Of a DNA stretch of 64,000 bases, positions 42,648 to 51,148 are shown piece by piece. Positions within the stretch are counted from its first letter, which is position 1. Each line of letters starts with the position of its first letter. The notes below the pieces were generated by a model. The model made no database searches, was not told the DNA's origin, and saw only the letters and a program-made list of their open reading frames with translations. Position numbers and translations under genes: made by a program. Origin of the DNA: Wylensekiella montiformis (GTDB lineage Bacteria > Bacillota > Negativicutes > Selenomonadales > Selenomonadaceae). The stretch lies in contig NZ_VUNL01000004.1 in assembly GCF_009697385.1 (NCBI RefSeq), positions 1-64,000 of the forward strand, written 5' to 3'.

Positions 42648-43394
42648 TTACTCGCCGGACGCCTGCAGGAAGGCAGCTGCCTCTGCAAATACGGTTTCGC
42701 GCTCTGCTGCGACGGGCAGCAGATGGCCGGACTTTTCCAGCCAGAAAATTCGGCGGATCTTGCTTTTCACCTGTCCATAGATATACTCCGCGCTCCGGGG
42801 ATCCGCCGTATGGTCGTCACGGCTGTGCATAATCAGCACCGGCGCCGTAACCTGACTGATGCAACCCTTCGTCCGGCCGATCACATCGACAAGCTCATGC
42901 ACGCCGACCAGCGGCATCCGGCGGTATGTCCGGTTCACCGCCGGCGGCACGCCCGAAAGACGGCGGCGGGCCTTCGGAACGAACTGGCCCGTGCAGACCT
43001 CCCGCGGCGGCAGGTACCGCAACCCCCGCTCCTCGGCAATATAGATCGGCGCGGCCAGCGTAACGACCCGGTCCACCGGTTCTTCCGTAGACAGAAGCAG
43101 CGCGAAAAGGCCTCCCATGGAATGACCGACCACGCTGACCGAGGAACAGCAGCCCGCCAGCACGGCATATCCGTCGCGCACGGAATCCATCCAGTCTTCC
43201 CAGGTCATACGGCTCATATCTTCCACCGTCGTCCCATGTCCGGCCAGACGGACGCCAAGCACCGTAAATCCCTTCTTCTGCAGAAAATCGCCCATCAGCA
43301 GAAGCTCCGCCGGCAGCCCGGTAAAGCCATGAATCAGCAAAACGCCCTTTTCCCCGCCGGGCAGAAAAAAGGGCTCTGCTCCGGGTAATATCAT
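42648..43394 (-). CDS. Carboxylesterase, alpha/beta hydrolase (YvaK/Est-like)
   Basis: A 248-residue hydrolase of the Est30-type carboxylesterase family. The oxyanion region LLIHGFTGLP (about 20), nucleophile Ser in VVGHSMGG (about 90), acid Asp in MHSRDDHT (about 193) and His in KSGHLLP (about 225) complete the triad. The substrate is not known; homologues act on short- to medium-chain esters. It occupies the conserved place between secG and rnr. Confidence 0.88.
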   Translation of the reverse strand: MILPGAEPFFLPGGEKGVLLIHGFTGLPAELLLMGDFLQKKGFTVLGVRLAGHGTTVEDMSRMTWEDWMDSVRDGYAVLAGCCSSVSVVGHSMGGLFALLLSTEEPVDRVVTLAAPIYIAEERGLRYLPPREVCTGQFVPKARRRLSGVPPAVNRTYRRMPLVGVHELVDVIGRTKGCISQVTAPVLIMHSRDDHTADPRSAEYIYGQVKSKIRRIFWLEKSGHLLPVAAERETVFAEAAAFLQASGE

Positions 43395-43473
43395 CTTCTC
43401 ACCCCCGCTCTCATCGTCAAAAGCAGAATGCGCCCCTCATCCGCTCTGCAGACACCGCGCACACACTCCGCCG

Positions 43474-43509
43474 TAAAAAAAGGCCCTGCTCTGAAACGGC
43501 AGAACAGGG
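43474..43509 (-). terminator. Terminator after secG
   Basis: CCCTGTTCTG pairs with CAGAGCAGGG (one G-T pair), followed on the minus strand by seven T. Read-through may still feed the esterase gene. Confidence 0.8.
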
Positions 43510-43523
43510 AACGTTTTCTCGTA

Positions 43524-43754
43524 TCAGTTGGTCATGCGGGCAATCACAATCGTGATGACGGCGAACAGGACGGCGAAAATCACAGTCACGCGCGCCAGCA
43601 ACGCATCCATACCGCGGGCCTTGCTCGAAAACACAGTATCTGCGCCACCGCCCATCCCGCCCATGCCGGATGATTTGGCTTCCTGCCCGAGCACCGCTGC
43701 GATGAGGACAATTGCTACCAGTGCATCGAGAATCATCAAAATGGTAAGCAACAT
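43524..43754 (-). CDS. secG: Preprotein translocase subunit SecG
   Basis: Small subunit of the SecYEG channel, 76 residues with two membrane helices (about 3-22 and 52-72) joined by a Gly/Met-rich loop (SSGMGGMGGGADTVF) and the RGMDALLARVT segment typical of SecG. It precedes est, rnr and smpB as in other Firmicutes, but a strong terminator follows it, so downstream expression must rely on read-through or on promoters not evident here. Confidence 0.95.
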   Translation of the reverse strand: MLLTILMILDALVAIVLIAAVLGQEAKSSGMGGMGGGADTVFSSKARGMDALLARVTVIFAVLFAVITIVIARMTN

Positions 43755-43792
43755 GTATCGATAAGCCTTCCTTTCCTTACAATTTCCACTCT

Positions 43793-43822
43793 ATCTTACC
43801 ATAAAACACCGCCGGACTGCAA
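43793..43822 (-). promoter_or_regulatory. Promoter of secG
   Basis: On the minus strand, TTGCAG (43817-43822), 18-nt spacer, TAAGAT (43793-43798), about 38 bp upstream of secG. Confidence 0.6.
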
Positions 43823-43882
43823 GAAATCCGAAATAAATCGCCGGAAATCACCCCCATCAGCATCGGATTCATTCCACCAGAG

Positions 43883-43909
43883 TCATGGGAAGCCTAAAAC
43901 TCCCCATGA
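43883..43909. other. Hairpin between the isomerase gene and secG
   Basis: TCATGGGGAG pairs with CTTCCCATGA (one mismatch) around a 7-nt loop, 13 bp after the isomerase stop. There is no good T-run on either side, so its role as a terminator is uncertain. Confidence 0.35.
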
Positions 43910-43921
43910 GCAGGTTTCCTT

Positions 43922-44764
43922 TCATGCCTCCGCATATGCCTTTTCGATGAAAGCCCGCGCCGCTTCGGCATTGTCCGGCACCGTGTTTTCCAGCGTCGCA
44001 TGAATATACGGCTTCCGGGTGCGGATGAAATGAAGAATATCGCTGTAATCCATGCAGCCGGTCCCGCAGGCCGTCGAGATCAGCGAACGCCCATCCCCGG
44101 CGGGCCGGAAGTCCTTCAGGTGGACCACATCGATATACGGGCCGAGATCCTCGATCGCCGTGCGGATCACCTGTCGGCGGTGGTCTGCATTGTGCGGCCC
44201 CAGTAGATTGACCGGATCAAAAATGATGCGCAGATTCGGCGAATCGATCTCGCGCAGCACGGTCAGCGCCCGCTTGGAATCATAAACGATATGGCGGCAC
44301 ACCGGCTCGATGGCCAATATGACGCCGAAGCGCTCCGCGCAGGCGACGACCGGGCGCAAATTGCGGATAAACGCCGCCAGCGCCTCTTCCGACCGTCCCT
44401 CCGGCGTATCTTCGATATACCCGACATTCGGCGCCCCCGTCTCCGTCCCAACTACGCCGGCGCCCAGCAGCGCCGCGAAGCGGATGTGTTCATAATAACC
44501 CTGCTGGATCCCGCGCAGCTGCACAGGATCCGGATTGCCCAGATTCTGATAATTGCCCAGCACCGCCACGTCCATATCGTACCGGCGGAACAACCGGCGC
44601 AGATACATCGCATAACCGGGCGTCAGCGCTTCATTGCCCGGATAATCGCTCAGCACCTTTTTCAGCGCCAGATGACCGCAGCAAAATCCCTGCCGGCGGG
44701 CCGAGACCAGACGTTCCTCCAGCGAGCCCGGCGCCAGATCATGAAGGCGAATCCCCAACTGCAT
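43922..44764 (-). CDS. Sugar phosphate isomerase/epimerase-like TIM-barrel protein
   Basis: A 280-residue protein of the xylose-isomerase-like (AP endonuclease 2) superfamily. The metal-ligand pattern is seen as ETGAPN (about 117), IEPV with metal Glu (about 160), IFDPVN (about 190), HLKDFR (about 215) and TLEN (about 258). Substrate is unknown; the superfamily includes sugar epimerases and inositol catabolic enzymes. The start at 44764 has GGGAG 7 nt upstream; the open frame continues 46 codons further but without a ribosome site or similarity. It has no sugar-catabolism neighbours. Confidence 0.78.
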   Translation of the reverse strand: MQLGIRLHDLAPGSLEERLVSARRQGFCCGHLALKKVLSDYPGNEALTPGYAMYLRRLFRRYDMDVAVLGNYQNLGNPDPVQLRGIQQGYYEHIRFAALLGAGVVGTETGAPNVGYIEDTPEGRSEEALAAFIRNLRPVVACAERFGVILAIEPVCRHIVYDSKRALTVLREIDSPNLRIIFDPVNLLGPHNADHRRQVIRTAIEDLGPYIDVVHLKDFRPAGDGRSLISTACGTGCMDYSDILHFIRTRKPYIHATLENTVPDNAEAARAFIEKAYAEA

Positions 44765-44827
44765 AAAACCGCTCCCTTTCTTCCTCTCGGTTTGATTTGT
44801 AAGTACTTTCATTTTACCATAGCGCAG

Positions 44828-44876
44828 CAAAAAAGGGAATCCCGGAAGAAGCGCAGGCTTCCCGGAATTCCCTTTT
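44828..44876 (-). terminator. Terminator of the TAXI-TRAP operon
   Basis: A long imperfect hairpin (AAAAGGGAAT...ATTCCCTTTT) is followed on the minus strand by a T-run. It lies 16 bp after the permease stop. Confidence 0.75.
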
Positions 44877-44891
44877 CGCAGGCTGCAAAGA

Positions 44892-46820
44892 TCAGGCCGC
44901 ATCCTGTGCCGCCCGGCGGCGCCTCAGCTGCAGGAACAGCACCAGCCCAAACAGGATAATGCCGACCGCATCCGTCAGGAGCCCCGGCTTGATCATGAGC
45001 AGGCCGCCCACAGCCAGCAGCAGGCGCTCCGGCAGGCGGCAGTGATCCGCCAGAAAACCGATGAGCGACGAGCTGAGCGCGACCATGCCGATCAGCGCCG
45101 TGATCGTCGACAGCAAAAGATCCAGCGCCGAGCCCTCGATCATCAGAATCACCGGTGACAGGACGAACATATACGGAATAATAAACGCCGCAATGGCCAG
45201 CTTCGACGCATTAATGCCCGTCTTCAATGGGTTGCCGCCGCTGATTCCCGATCCGGCGTAAGCCGCGAGGGCGACAGGCGGCGTAACATCGGCGATAATG
45301 CCGAAGTAGAACACAAACATATGCGCGGCCAGCACCGGCACCCCCATCTGCACGAGAGCCGGCGCCGCGATGGTCGAAGTAATGACATAGTTGGCCGTAG
45401 TCGGAACCCCCATGCCCAGAACGATCGCCGTAATCATCGTAAAGAACATCGTCGGCAGCAGCAGCCCGCCGGAAAGATCCAGCAGGCCGGAAGCCAGCTT
45501 GAGTCCGACGCCGGTCTTCGTGACGACGCCGATAATGATGCCGGCCGCCGCGCAGGCCACGAGGACGCCGAGCACATTGCGCGCGCCGTTCTCCAGCCCG
45601 CGCACGATTTCAATCGGCTTCATGCGCGTAGACTTGCGGAGCGCCGAGCAGACAATGGCCAGCACGATCGCCACGAGCGCCGCCCGCATCGGCGTATAAC
45701 CCGACACGAGCAAGTAGACAATGATGACGAGCGGCAGCGCCAGATGACCGCGCTCACGGAGCAGCCGGCCGATCTTCGGCAGCTGGCTGCGCGGGATTCC
45801 CTTGAGGTCCTTGCGTTTGGCCTCGAAATGAACGCCGAGCCAGACGCCGGCAAAATAAAGCAAAGCGGGGACAACCGCCGCCTTGACGACATCGATATAC
45901 GGGACGCCGACGAACTCCGCCATGAGGAAAGCCGCCGCGCCCATAACGGGCGGCATCAGCTGGCCGCCCGTCGAAGCCGCCGCCTCGACGGCCCCCGCAA
46001 AGTCCTTATGATAGCCGAGCTTCTTCATCATCGGGATCGTCAGCGAACCCGTGCCGACCACATTGGCCACCGAGCTGCCGGAAACCGTCCCCATCAGGCC
46101 GGACGACAGGACGGCGACCTTGGCCGGGCCGCCGCTGGCCCAGCCGGCAATAGCATTGGCCAGATCGATAAAAAACTTGCCGAGTCCGGTGGACTCAAGA
46201 TAAGCGCCGAACAAAATAAACAAGAAAATAAACGTCGAGGAAACGCCTAGCGGTATGCCGAAAATGCCCTCCGTCGTGAAATACAGATGGCTGACCAGCT
46301 GGGAAACCGTCAGCCCTCGATGGGCGAGCACGCCCGGCATATACGGACCGGCAAAGGCATAAAAGAGAAACGCCAGCACAACACAGACCATGGGCAGCCC
46401 GACCACGCGGCGCGTCGCCTCAATGACCAGAAGGATACCGATCAGTCCGACGGCCAGATCGGTATCCGAGACCAGCCCCGCCCGCAGGACGAGATGCTGA
46501 TATTCCAGAATGATATACGCCGGAGCCGCCGCGCCGAGAACCGCCAGCACAAGATCCAACGGATGAATCTTATGGCGCGACCAGGATTTTCTCGACGGAT
46601 ACAGCAGAAAAACCAGCGCCATGCCGAAGCCGAGATGCACACCGCGCTGCAGCTGCGCATCCAGCACACCAAAAGTCGCCGTATACAGCTGAAACACCGA
46701 AAACGCAATGGCAATCGCGGCGACAACCTTAGCCATGACCCCGGTATACTCCATCGTATCCGATTCCCTGTCATACTGCTTCAGGACGTCCTCCGCTTTC
46801 CTTGCCTCAGAATCTTTCAT
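44892..46820 (-). CDS. TRAP transporter fused permease (DctQM-type)
   Basis: Sodium-driven importer in which the small (4-helix) and large (12-helix) membrane subunits are fused; 642 residues. The N-terminal part (about 30-170) is the DctQ-like half and the rest the DctM-like half, with GLMGTVSGSSVANVVGTG (about 235), EAAASTGGQLMPPVMGAAAF (about 270) and ADVTPPVALAAYAGS (about 515), which are hallmarks of TAXI-TRAP permeases. The start at 46820 overlaps the DUF1850 stop as ATGA, so the two are translationally coupled. Confidence 0.93.
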   Translation of the reverse strand: MKDSEARKAEDVLKQYDRESDTMEYTGVMAKVVAAIAIAFSVFQLYTATFGVLDAQLQRGVHLGFGMALVFLLYPSRKSWSRHKIHPLDLVLAVLGAAAPAYIILEYQHLVLRAGLVSDTDLAVGLIGILLVIEATRRVVGLPMVCVVLAFLFYAFAGPYMPGVLAHRGLTVSQLVSHLYFTTEGIFGIPLGVSSTFIFLFILFGAYLESTGLGKFFIDLANAIAGWASGGPAKVAVLSSGLMGTVSGSSVANVVGTGSLTIPMMKKLGYHKDFAGAVEAAASTGGQLMPPVMGAAAFLMAEFVGVPYIDVVKAAVVPALLYFAGVWLGVHFEAKRKDLKGIPRSQLPKIGRLLRERGHLALPLVIIVYLLVSGYTPMRAALVAIVLAIVCSALRKSTRMKPIEIVRGLENGARNVLGVLVACAAAGIIIGVVTKTGVGLKLASGLLDLSGGLLLPTMFFTMITAIVLGMGVPTTANYVITSTIAAPALVQMGVPVLAAHMFVFYFGIIADVTPPVALAAYAGSGISGGNPLKTGINASKLAIAAFIIPYMFVLSPVILMIEGSALDLLLSTITALIGMVALSSSLIGFLADHCRLPERLLLAVGGLLMIKPGLLTDAVGIILFGLVLFLQLRRRRAAQDAA

Positions 46821-47320
46821 AATAACAATCCTTTCCCTAACGGACAAACCAGAAGCTCCACCGGCGTCCCCGGCGGATACGCTTCAAAGAGCCGGTATTC
46901 CCGCCCGCCCAAAAACAAAGTCAGCTGTGTGCCGACGCCCGTGCGAAGCGTAAGCTGCGGAAAATGCCGCTCCATGTCGTCCATGATATAATAATCGCCC
47001 TCCTGCCGGAACCGCCCTTCTCCTTCCAAAAAGGGAAGTCCGACGCCGAAGGACTGGTATTTCGTCGCGTGAAGAACAAAATGCCGCCCATCCTCATCGA
47101 CAGCCAGATACTCCCAGACCGGCGTCTTCTGCACGGAATGTATAAACCGGATGACAAACGGCGTGCCTGGAGCCGCCTGCACAGCGGCGACGCGCTGCCC
47201 GCCCGCCAGGACGAACAGGCAGGGCTGGCGCAGCACATCAAAGACCCCCAGCAGCACGCCGATCACACAAAGCCAGATCACCGGCCGTTTCCACCAATGC
47301 AAGCCTGTCACAACCCTCAT
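46817..47320 (-). CDS. DUF1850 protein of the TAXI-TRAP operon
   Basis: A 167-residue protein with one N-terminal membrane helix (PVIWLCVIGVLLGVFDVL) and an extracytoplasmic domain containing FIHSVQKTPVWEYLAVDE, which matches DUF1850. Its consistent placement between TAXI binding protein and fused permease suggests a role in the transporter, but none is established. The start is uncertain: ATG 47320 is used, though a downstream TTG is possible. The stop overlaps the permease start. Confidence 0.82.
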   Translation of the reverse strand: MRVVTGLHWWKRPVIWLCVIGVLLGVFDVLRQPCLFVLAGGQRVAAVQAAPGTPFVIRFIHSVQKTPVWEYLAVDEDGRHFVLHATKYQSFGVGLPFLEGEGRFRQEGDYYIMDDMERHFPQLTLRTGVGTQLTLFLGGREYRLFEAYPPGTPVELLVCPLGKGLLL

Positions 47321-47329
47321 GTAAAACAC

Positions 47330-47355
47330 AGCCCCGCCCCAAGCGGGGCAGGGCT
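47330..47355 (-). other. Intercistronic hairpin between TAXI protein and DUF1850 genes
   Basis: AGCCC-TGCCCCGC pairs with the GGGGC-GGGGCT arm across a short loop. On the minus strand it is followed by GTGTTTT, a weak T-run, so partial termination may keep the binding protein more abundant than the permease. Confidence 0.55.
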
Positions 47356-47371
47356 TTTTCCAATCTTCCGC

Positions 47372-48337
47372 TTATTCCTTAAAGAACTTCTCCGCTCCGG
47401 CGTTCATCGGCAAGGACATGCCCTTGAGCGCGCCTTCCTTCGTGATCAGCTTGCCGACCGAATGTGCGGCCTGCAGGCGGTCAAGATTCGAGAAAATCGC
47501 CTTGGCAATATCGTAGCCCATCTGATCATCCACCTTATCCGTAGCGACCAGCATAGCCATGACGGAAATCGTCGGAACCTCCTGATCAAAGCCGGCATAC
47601 GTCCCGGCCGGGATCACCGTCTTCGTATAGAACGGATACTTCGCGATCAGTGCATCCGCCTTATCCGCGTCAACCGGCAGCAGGCGAATCTTGTTCTGCG
47701 AACTGATATCCTGCACCGACGCCGTCGGATAGCCGGCCGTCAGGAACGCCGCATCGACATTGCCGTCCTTCAATGCACTCGCGCCCTCCGCAAAGGAAAG
47801 ATACTGCACATCGATATCATCATACGTGATGCCGTATGCTTCCAAAATCTGGCGGGCATTGGCCTCCGCGCCCGATCCCGCAGCGCCGACCGCTACCTTT
47901 TTGCCTCGCAGATCGGCGATGGACTTGATCCCCGTGCCGTCCAGCGTGACAAACTGGCAGGTCTCCGGATACAGCGTGGCAATGCCGCGGATATTGTCCA
48001 CGTTCTTATCCTTGAACATCTCCGTGCCGTTGACCGCATAATAGGTAATATCATTCTGAACGATAGCCAGATCCACCGAGCCGTCCTTCAGCATATTGAT
48101 ATTCGCCACCGTCGCCCCGGTACTCTGGGCGCTGGCATTCATTCCCTTGATTTCCTTGTTCAGAATCTCGGCCATCGCGCCGCCGATCGGATAATACGTT
48201 CCAGCCGTGCCGCCGGTCGCGATATTCAGGAACTTCTTCCCGCTGTCGCCGCTGCCGCCGCAGCCTGTAAACAACGCCGCCGCGAATACCGCCGCCATCC
48301 CGGCGGCCAGAACCTTCTTGAATTTGCCCCACTTCAT
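47372..48337 (-). CDS. TAXI family TRAP transporter solute-binding lipoprotein
   Basis: Extracytoplasmic receptor of the transporter, 321 residues. A lipoprotein signal (VLAAGMAAVFAAALFTGC, lipobox Cys about 26) precedes a mature domain with the TAXI signatures FLNIATGGTAGTYYPIGGAMAE, QSTGATVANINML and GKKVAVGAAGSGAEANARQ. Ligand is likely a carboxylate or amino acid such as glutamate, but this is not determinable here. It is the first gene of the operon, with a promoter at 48388-48417. Confidence 0.94.
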   Translation of the reverse strand: MKWGKFKKVLAAGMAAVFAAALFTGCGGSGDSGKKFLNIATGGTAGTYYPIGGAMAEILNKEIKGMNASAQSTGATVANINMLKDGSVDLAIVQNDITYYAVNGTEMFKDKNVDNIRGIATLYPETCQFVTLDGTGIKSIADLRGKKVAVGAAGSGAEANARQILEAYGITYDDIDVQYLSFAEGASALKDGNVDAAFLTAGYPTASVQDISSQNKIRLLPVDADKADALIAKYPFYTKTVIPAGTYAGFDQEVPTISVMAMLVATDKVDDQMGYDIAKAIFSNLDRLQAAHSVGKLITKEGALKGMSLPMNAGAEKFFKE

Positions 48338-48387
48338 TGCGAATGCCTCCTGTCACTTATATATTCATCTTTTATATCATGTATGAT

Positions 48388-48417
48388 ATTATAGCATATA
48401 TCATATACACTTTACAA
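48388..48417 (-). promoter_or_regulatory. Promoter of the TAXI-TRAP operon
   Basis: On the minus strand, TTGTAA (48412-48417), 18-nt spacer, TATAAT (48388-48393). Confidence 0.7.
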
Positions 48418-48430
48418 CGATATTTTGCTT

Positions 48431-48480
48431 AAAAAAACAGGTTCGTGTAATGTATATCTGTATACATTACACGAACCTGC
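48431..48480 (-). terminator. Rho-independent terminator of the rnf operon
   Basis: A perfect 19-bp inverted repeat with a 4-nt loop (arms 48439-48457 and 48462-48480) is followed on the minus strand by seven T; among the longest perfect hairpins in the window. Confidence 0.93.
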
Positions 48481-48505
48481 ATAATATTTGCTCAACCCGT
48501 ACGTA

Positions 48506-49336
48506 TCAGGCCGTTTTTTCCGCTGCCCGCACGCCGATCATCTGCGAAATGGCCTTCGTCGGACATTTTGCCAGACAAACCGGTTCCTCGCAGTCCCGGC
48601 ATTTTTCCGTATCCACCACAGCCACGAAGCGATCCAGCCGGATCGCCCCATGCGTACAGCTGCGCATGCAAAGCCCGCAGCCGATGCAGGCATTCTTGCA
48701 GAGCTTCCGGGCTGCCGGCCCCTTGTCATGCGAACTGCACTCCACCTGAACCGGTGCATCAAAGGTCTGCAGGACAAGCAGAGCCTGCGGACAGGTCGAC
48801 ACGCACTTTCCGCACCCCGTACATATCGACTTGTCCACCACCGGAAGTCCATCCTCTCCCATAGACAAAGCGCCGAACGGGCAGGCGCGGACACAATTGC
48901 CGAACCCGATGCAGCCGTACTTGCAGCCCTTCGGCCCGCCCTGAACCAGCTTGGCCGCCGCACAATCCGGCACGCCCTCATAACGCGCAGCCATCACCGC
49001 TGCCGTCCGCGTGCCGCGGCACTTGAGATGCGCATAGCGCGGAACGGAAGCCCCGGCTTTCTTTCCCGTCAGCTCCGCCACCTTGGCGGCCACAGCCGCC
49101 TTGCCCGGCACACAGAGATCCGGCGGCACATCCTCCTGCTCCACCACAGCCTCAGCATACTTCGCGCAGCCCGCAAACCCGCAGGCGCCGCACTGCCCTT
49201 TCGGCAGCACCTCCTCGACCTCCTGGATCAGCGGATTGACCTCCATGGCAAACTTTTTGTCGGCCAGGGCCAGCACAACGCCGAAAAAGGCGCCGATGCC
49301 CACGAGAACGACAATGATCATGATCGCTGTATTCAT
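48506..49336 (-). CDS. rnfB: Rnf complex electron transport subunit B
   Basis: Iron-sulphur entry subunit of the ferredoxin:NAD oxidoreductase. The 276-residue product has an N-terminal membrane helix, the four-Fe motif of the Fe-S domain (CGACGFAGC, about 49) and several ferredoxin-type clusters (CIGFGNCVRACP, CTGCGKCVSTCP, CIGCGLCMRSC, CRDCEEPVCLAKCP), about 140-265. It is the last gene of rnfCDGEAB, 36 bp after rnfA. Confidence 0.96.
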   Translation of the reverse strand: MNTAIMIIVVLVGIGAFFGVVLALADKKFAMEVNPLIQEVEEVLPKGQCGACGFAGCAKYAEAVVEQEDVPPDLCVPGKAAVAAKVAELTGKKAGASVPRYAHLKCRGTRTAAVMAARYEGVPDCAAAKLVQGGPKGCKYGCIGFGNCVRACPFGALSMGEDGLPVVDKSICTGCGKCVSTCPQALLVLQTFDAPVQVECSSHDKGPAARKLCKNACIGCGLCMRSCTHGAIRLDRFVAVVDTEKCRDCEEPVCLAKCPTKAISQMIGVRAAEKTA

Positions 49337-49372
49337 CGAAAAACTCCTCCCACTCTGTCACGGCCGCACGTC

Positions 49373-49948
49373 TTACAGCATGCCCGAAAAGCCCAGAAAG
49401 GCCAGCGACAGCATACCGGCCAGGATAAAGGCAATGCCGATCCCCTGCAGCGGCTTCGGCACATCGGCATAATCCAGCTTTTCGCGCAGGGAAGCCATGA
49501 GAATGATCGCCAGCGCAAAGCCCAGACCGGAGCCGATGGCAAAAACGATGCTCTTCAACAGACTGTAGCTGTTCTCCACGTTCAGCAGCGGCACCGCGAG
49601 CACAATGCAGTTTGTCGCGATCAGCAGAAGATAAATGCCCCACATATTATAAAGCGCAGGCGCCTGCTTCTTGATAATAAGTTCCAACAGCTGCACGAAA
49701 CTCGCCGTCAGAATGACAAAGACGATCGTCGTCAAAAACGTCAGCCCGAGCGGCTGCAGAATGAAGAAATAGACCAGCCAGGCAAGGATCGAGCTCATCG
49801 TCATGACCGAAGTCACCGCCATGCCCATCCCCACGGATGCGCTGAGATTCTTCGAAATGCCGAAGAAAATACAAAGTCCCAGAAACTTCGTCAGTACAAA
49901 GTTATTGACAATGACCGCACCGATGAATAAGGTAAGGTATTCCGCCAT
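49373..49948 (-). CDS. rnfA: Rnf complex subunit A
   Basis: Membrane subunit of 191 residues with about six helices. It and RnfE are homologous and inverted in topology, jointly holding a [2Fe-2S] cluster in the membrane; the relevant cysteine is in FLGLCIFFGISKN (about 25). The segment GMGMAVTSVMTMSS (about 40) and the C-terminal LAFLGFSGML are typical. Start overlaps the rnfE stop by one base (TAATG). Confidence 0.96.
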   Translation of the reverse strand: MAEYLTLFIGAVIVNNFVLTKFLGLCIFFGISKNLSASVGMGMAVTSVMTMSSILAWLVYFFILQPLGLTFLTTIVFVILTASFVQLLELIIKKQAPALYNMWGIYLLLIATNCIVLAVPLLNVENSYSLLKSIVFAIGSGLGFALAIILMASLREKLDYADVPKPLQGIGIAFILAGMLSLAFLGFSGML

Positions 49949-50592
49949 TATGCCTCAGCCTCCTTCTTTGCCGCCAGATCGCGCAGCGCCGCCTTCCGCT
50001 CCTGACGGGCGTTCCACGTCTTAAACGCCGCGACAAGATACCCGATCAGGATAAATGCTCCCGGCGGCAGCACCATCATCAGCATCGGATTATACCCATC
50101 GCCGAACACCGGCATGCCGAGAATCGTCCCCGCGCCGATCAGTTCGCGGATCACAGAGATCAACAGCATCGCCAGCGTAAAGCCGCAGCCCATGCCGAAG
50201 CCGTCGGCAAACGACTTCACCACGCCATGCTTTGACGCAAACACCTCCGCCCGCGCCAGAATGATCGCAAAGACCACCACCAGCGCCAGATAAATGCCCA
50301 GTGCTTTGTACAGCACCGGAAAATACGCCTGCAACACCAGCTGAGCCACCGTGACGATCGTCGCAATCGACGTAATGTACACCGGCACGCGGACCTTCGG
50401 ATTCACCCAGCGCCGCACGAGAGACACCACCACATTATTCGTCGTGATGACAAAGGTGACGGTAAGCCCCATAGTCAGTCCGTTGACCACCGTCGTCGTC
50501 ACCGCCAGCGCCGGACACAGCGACAGGGCCAGGATGAAGATCGGATTCTCGGCCACAAGCCCTTTGCTGAAAATCTTCCAAAGTTCTTTCAT
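49948..50592 (-). CDS. rnfE: Rnf complex subunit E
   Basis: Membrane subunit of 214 residues with about six helices. NPIFILALSLCPALAVTT near the N terminus contains the conserved cysteine, and GFGMGCGFTLAMLLIS (about 130) a second one. The C terminus ends in a charged cytoplasmic tail (ARQERKAALRDLAAKKEAEA). Confidence 0.96.
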   Translation of the reverse strand: MKELWKIFSKGLVAENPIFILALSLCPALAVTTTVVNGLTMGLTVTFVITTNNVVVSLVRRWVNPKVRVPVYITSIATIVTVAQLVLQAYFPVLYKALGIYLALVVVFAIILARAEVFASKHGVVKSFADGFGMGCGFTLAMLLISVIRELIGAGTILGMPVFGDGYNPMLMMVLPPGAFILIGYLVAAFKTWNARQERKAALRDLAAKKEAEA

Positions 50593-50593
50593 C

Positions 50594-51148
50594 TCATTTC
50601 CCTCCCGTAAACGCCGTCACGGCTTCCACCGCCTGCTTCACGCCCCGGGTCACGGCGCGGGACGATATAGTCGCACCGGTCATGGCCTGAATATCCTCCG
50701 CATCGCCCCGGTCCTTGACGACTTTCAGATGATCGGCCGTCTTGCCCGCAAACTGACCGCGGAATGCCGGCTTCTGCGCATTATCGCCCAGTCCCGGCGT
50801 CTCATTGTGTTCGAGAATATTAAAATCCATAACCCGGCCATCCGCTGTAACAGCGACCAGCAGGCGGATCCGCCCGCCGTAGCCCTTCGTCTCACTTGGC
50901 ACAATATACGCCTCCGCCTTTCCGCCTTTCATCGCGGCGAACCAGCCCTCATGGCCATCCACCGGCTGGAACGAATCGGCATCCTGAACCAGCGCCTTCA
51001 TGGAATCCTGCTTCATCATCTCCGCCTTCTGTGCGGCGACGGGCGCTGTCACATAATAAACCGAGCCGATGACCAGTCCGGAAACCAGGCAGGCCATCGC
51101 CAGATTGGAAGCGATCCGGAAAATGGAATGTTCCTTCGCAGCCATCAT
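50594..51148 (-). CDS. rnfG: Rnf complex subunit G (FMN-binding)
   Basis: Carries covalently bound FMN on a threonine of the extracytoplasmic domain; the attachment motif is MTGATISSRAV (about 155). The 184-residue product has one N-terminal membrane anchor (about 12-30). Two adjacent ATG codons are possible (51148, 51145); the overlap with the rnfD stop (ATGA) supports coupled translation. It lies between rnfD and rnfE. Confidence 0.95.
   Translation of the reverse strand: MMAAKEHSIFRIASNLAMACLVSGLVIGSVYYVTAPVAAQKAEMMKQDSMKALVQDADSFQPVDGHEGWFAAMKGGKAEAYIVPSETKGYGGRIRLLVAVTADGRVMDFNILEHNETPGLGDNAQKPAFRGQFAGKTADHLKVVKDRGDAEDIQAMTGATISSRAVTRGVKQAVEAVTAFTGGK

Noticed and set aside
43755-43921. 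tmRNA gene near smpB and secG
   Set aside because: The gap is too short and lacks a tRNA-Ala-like end or a tag reading frame.
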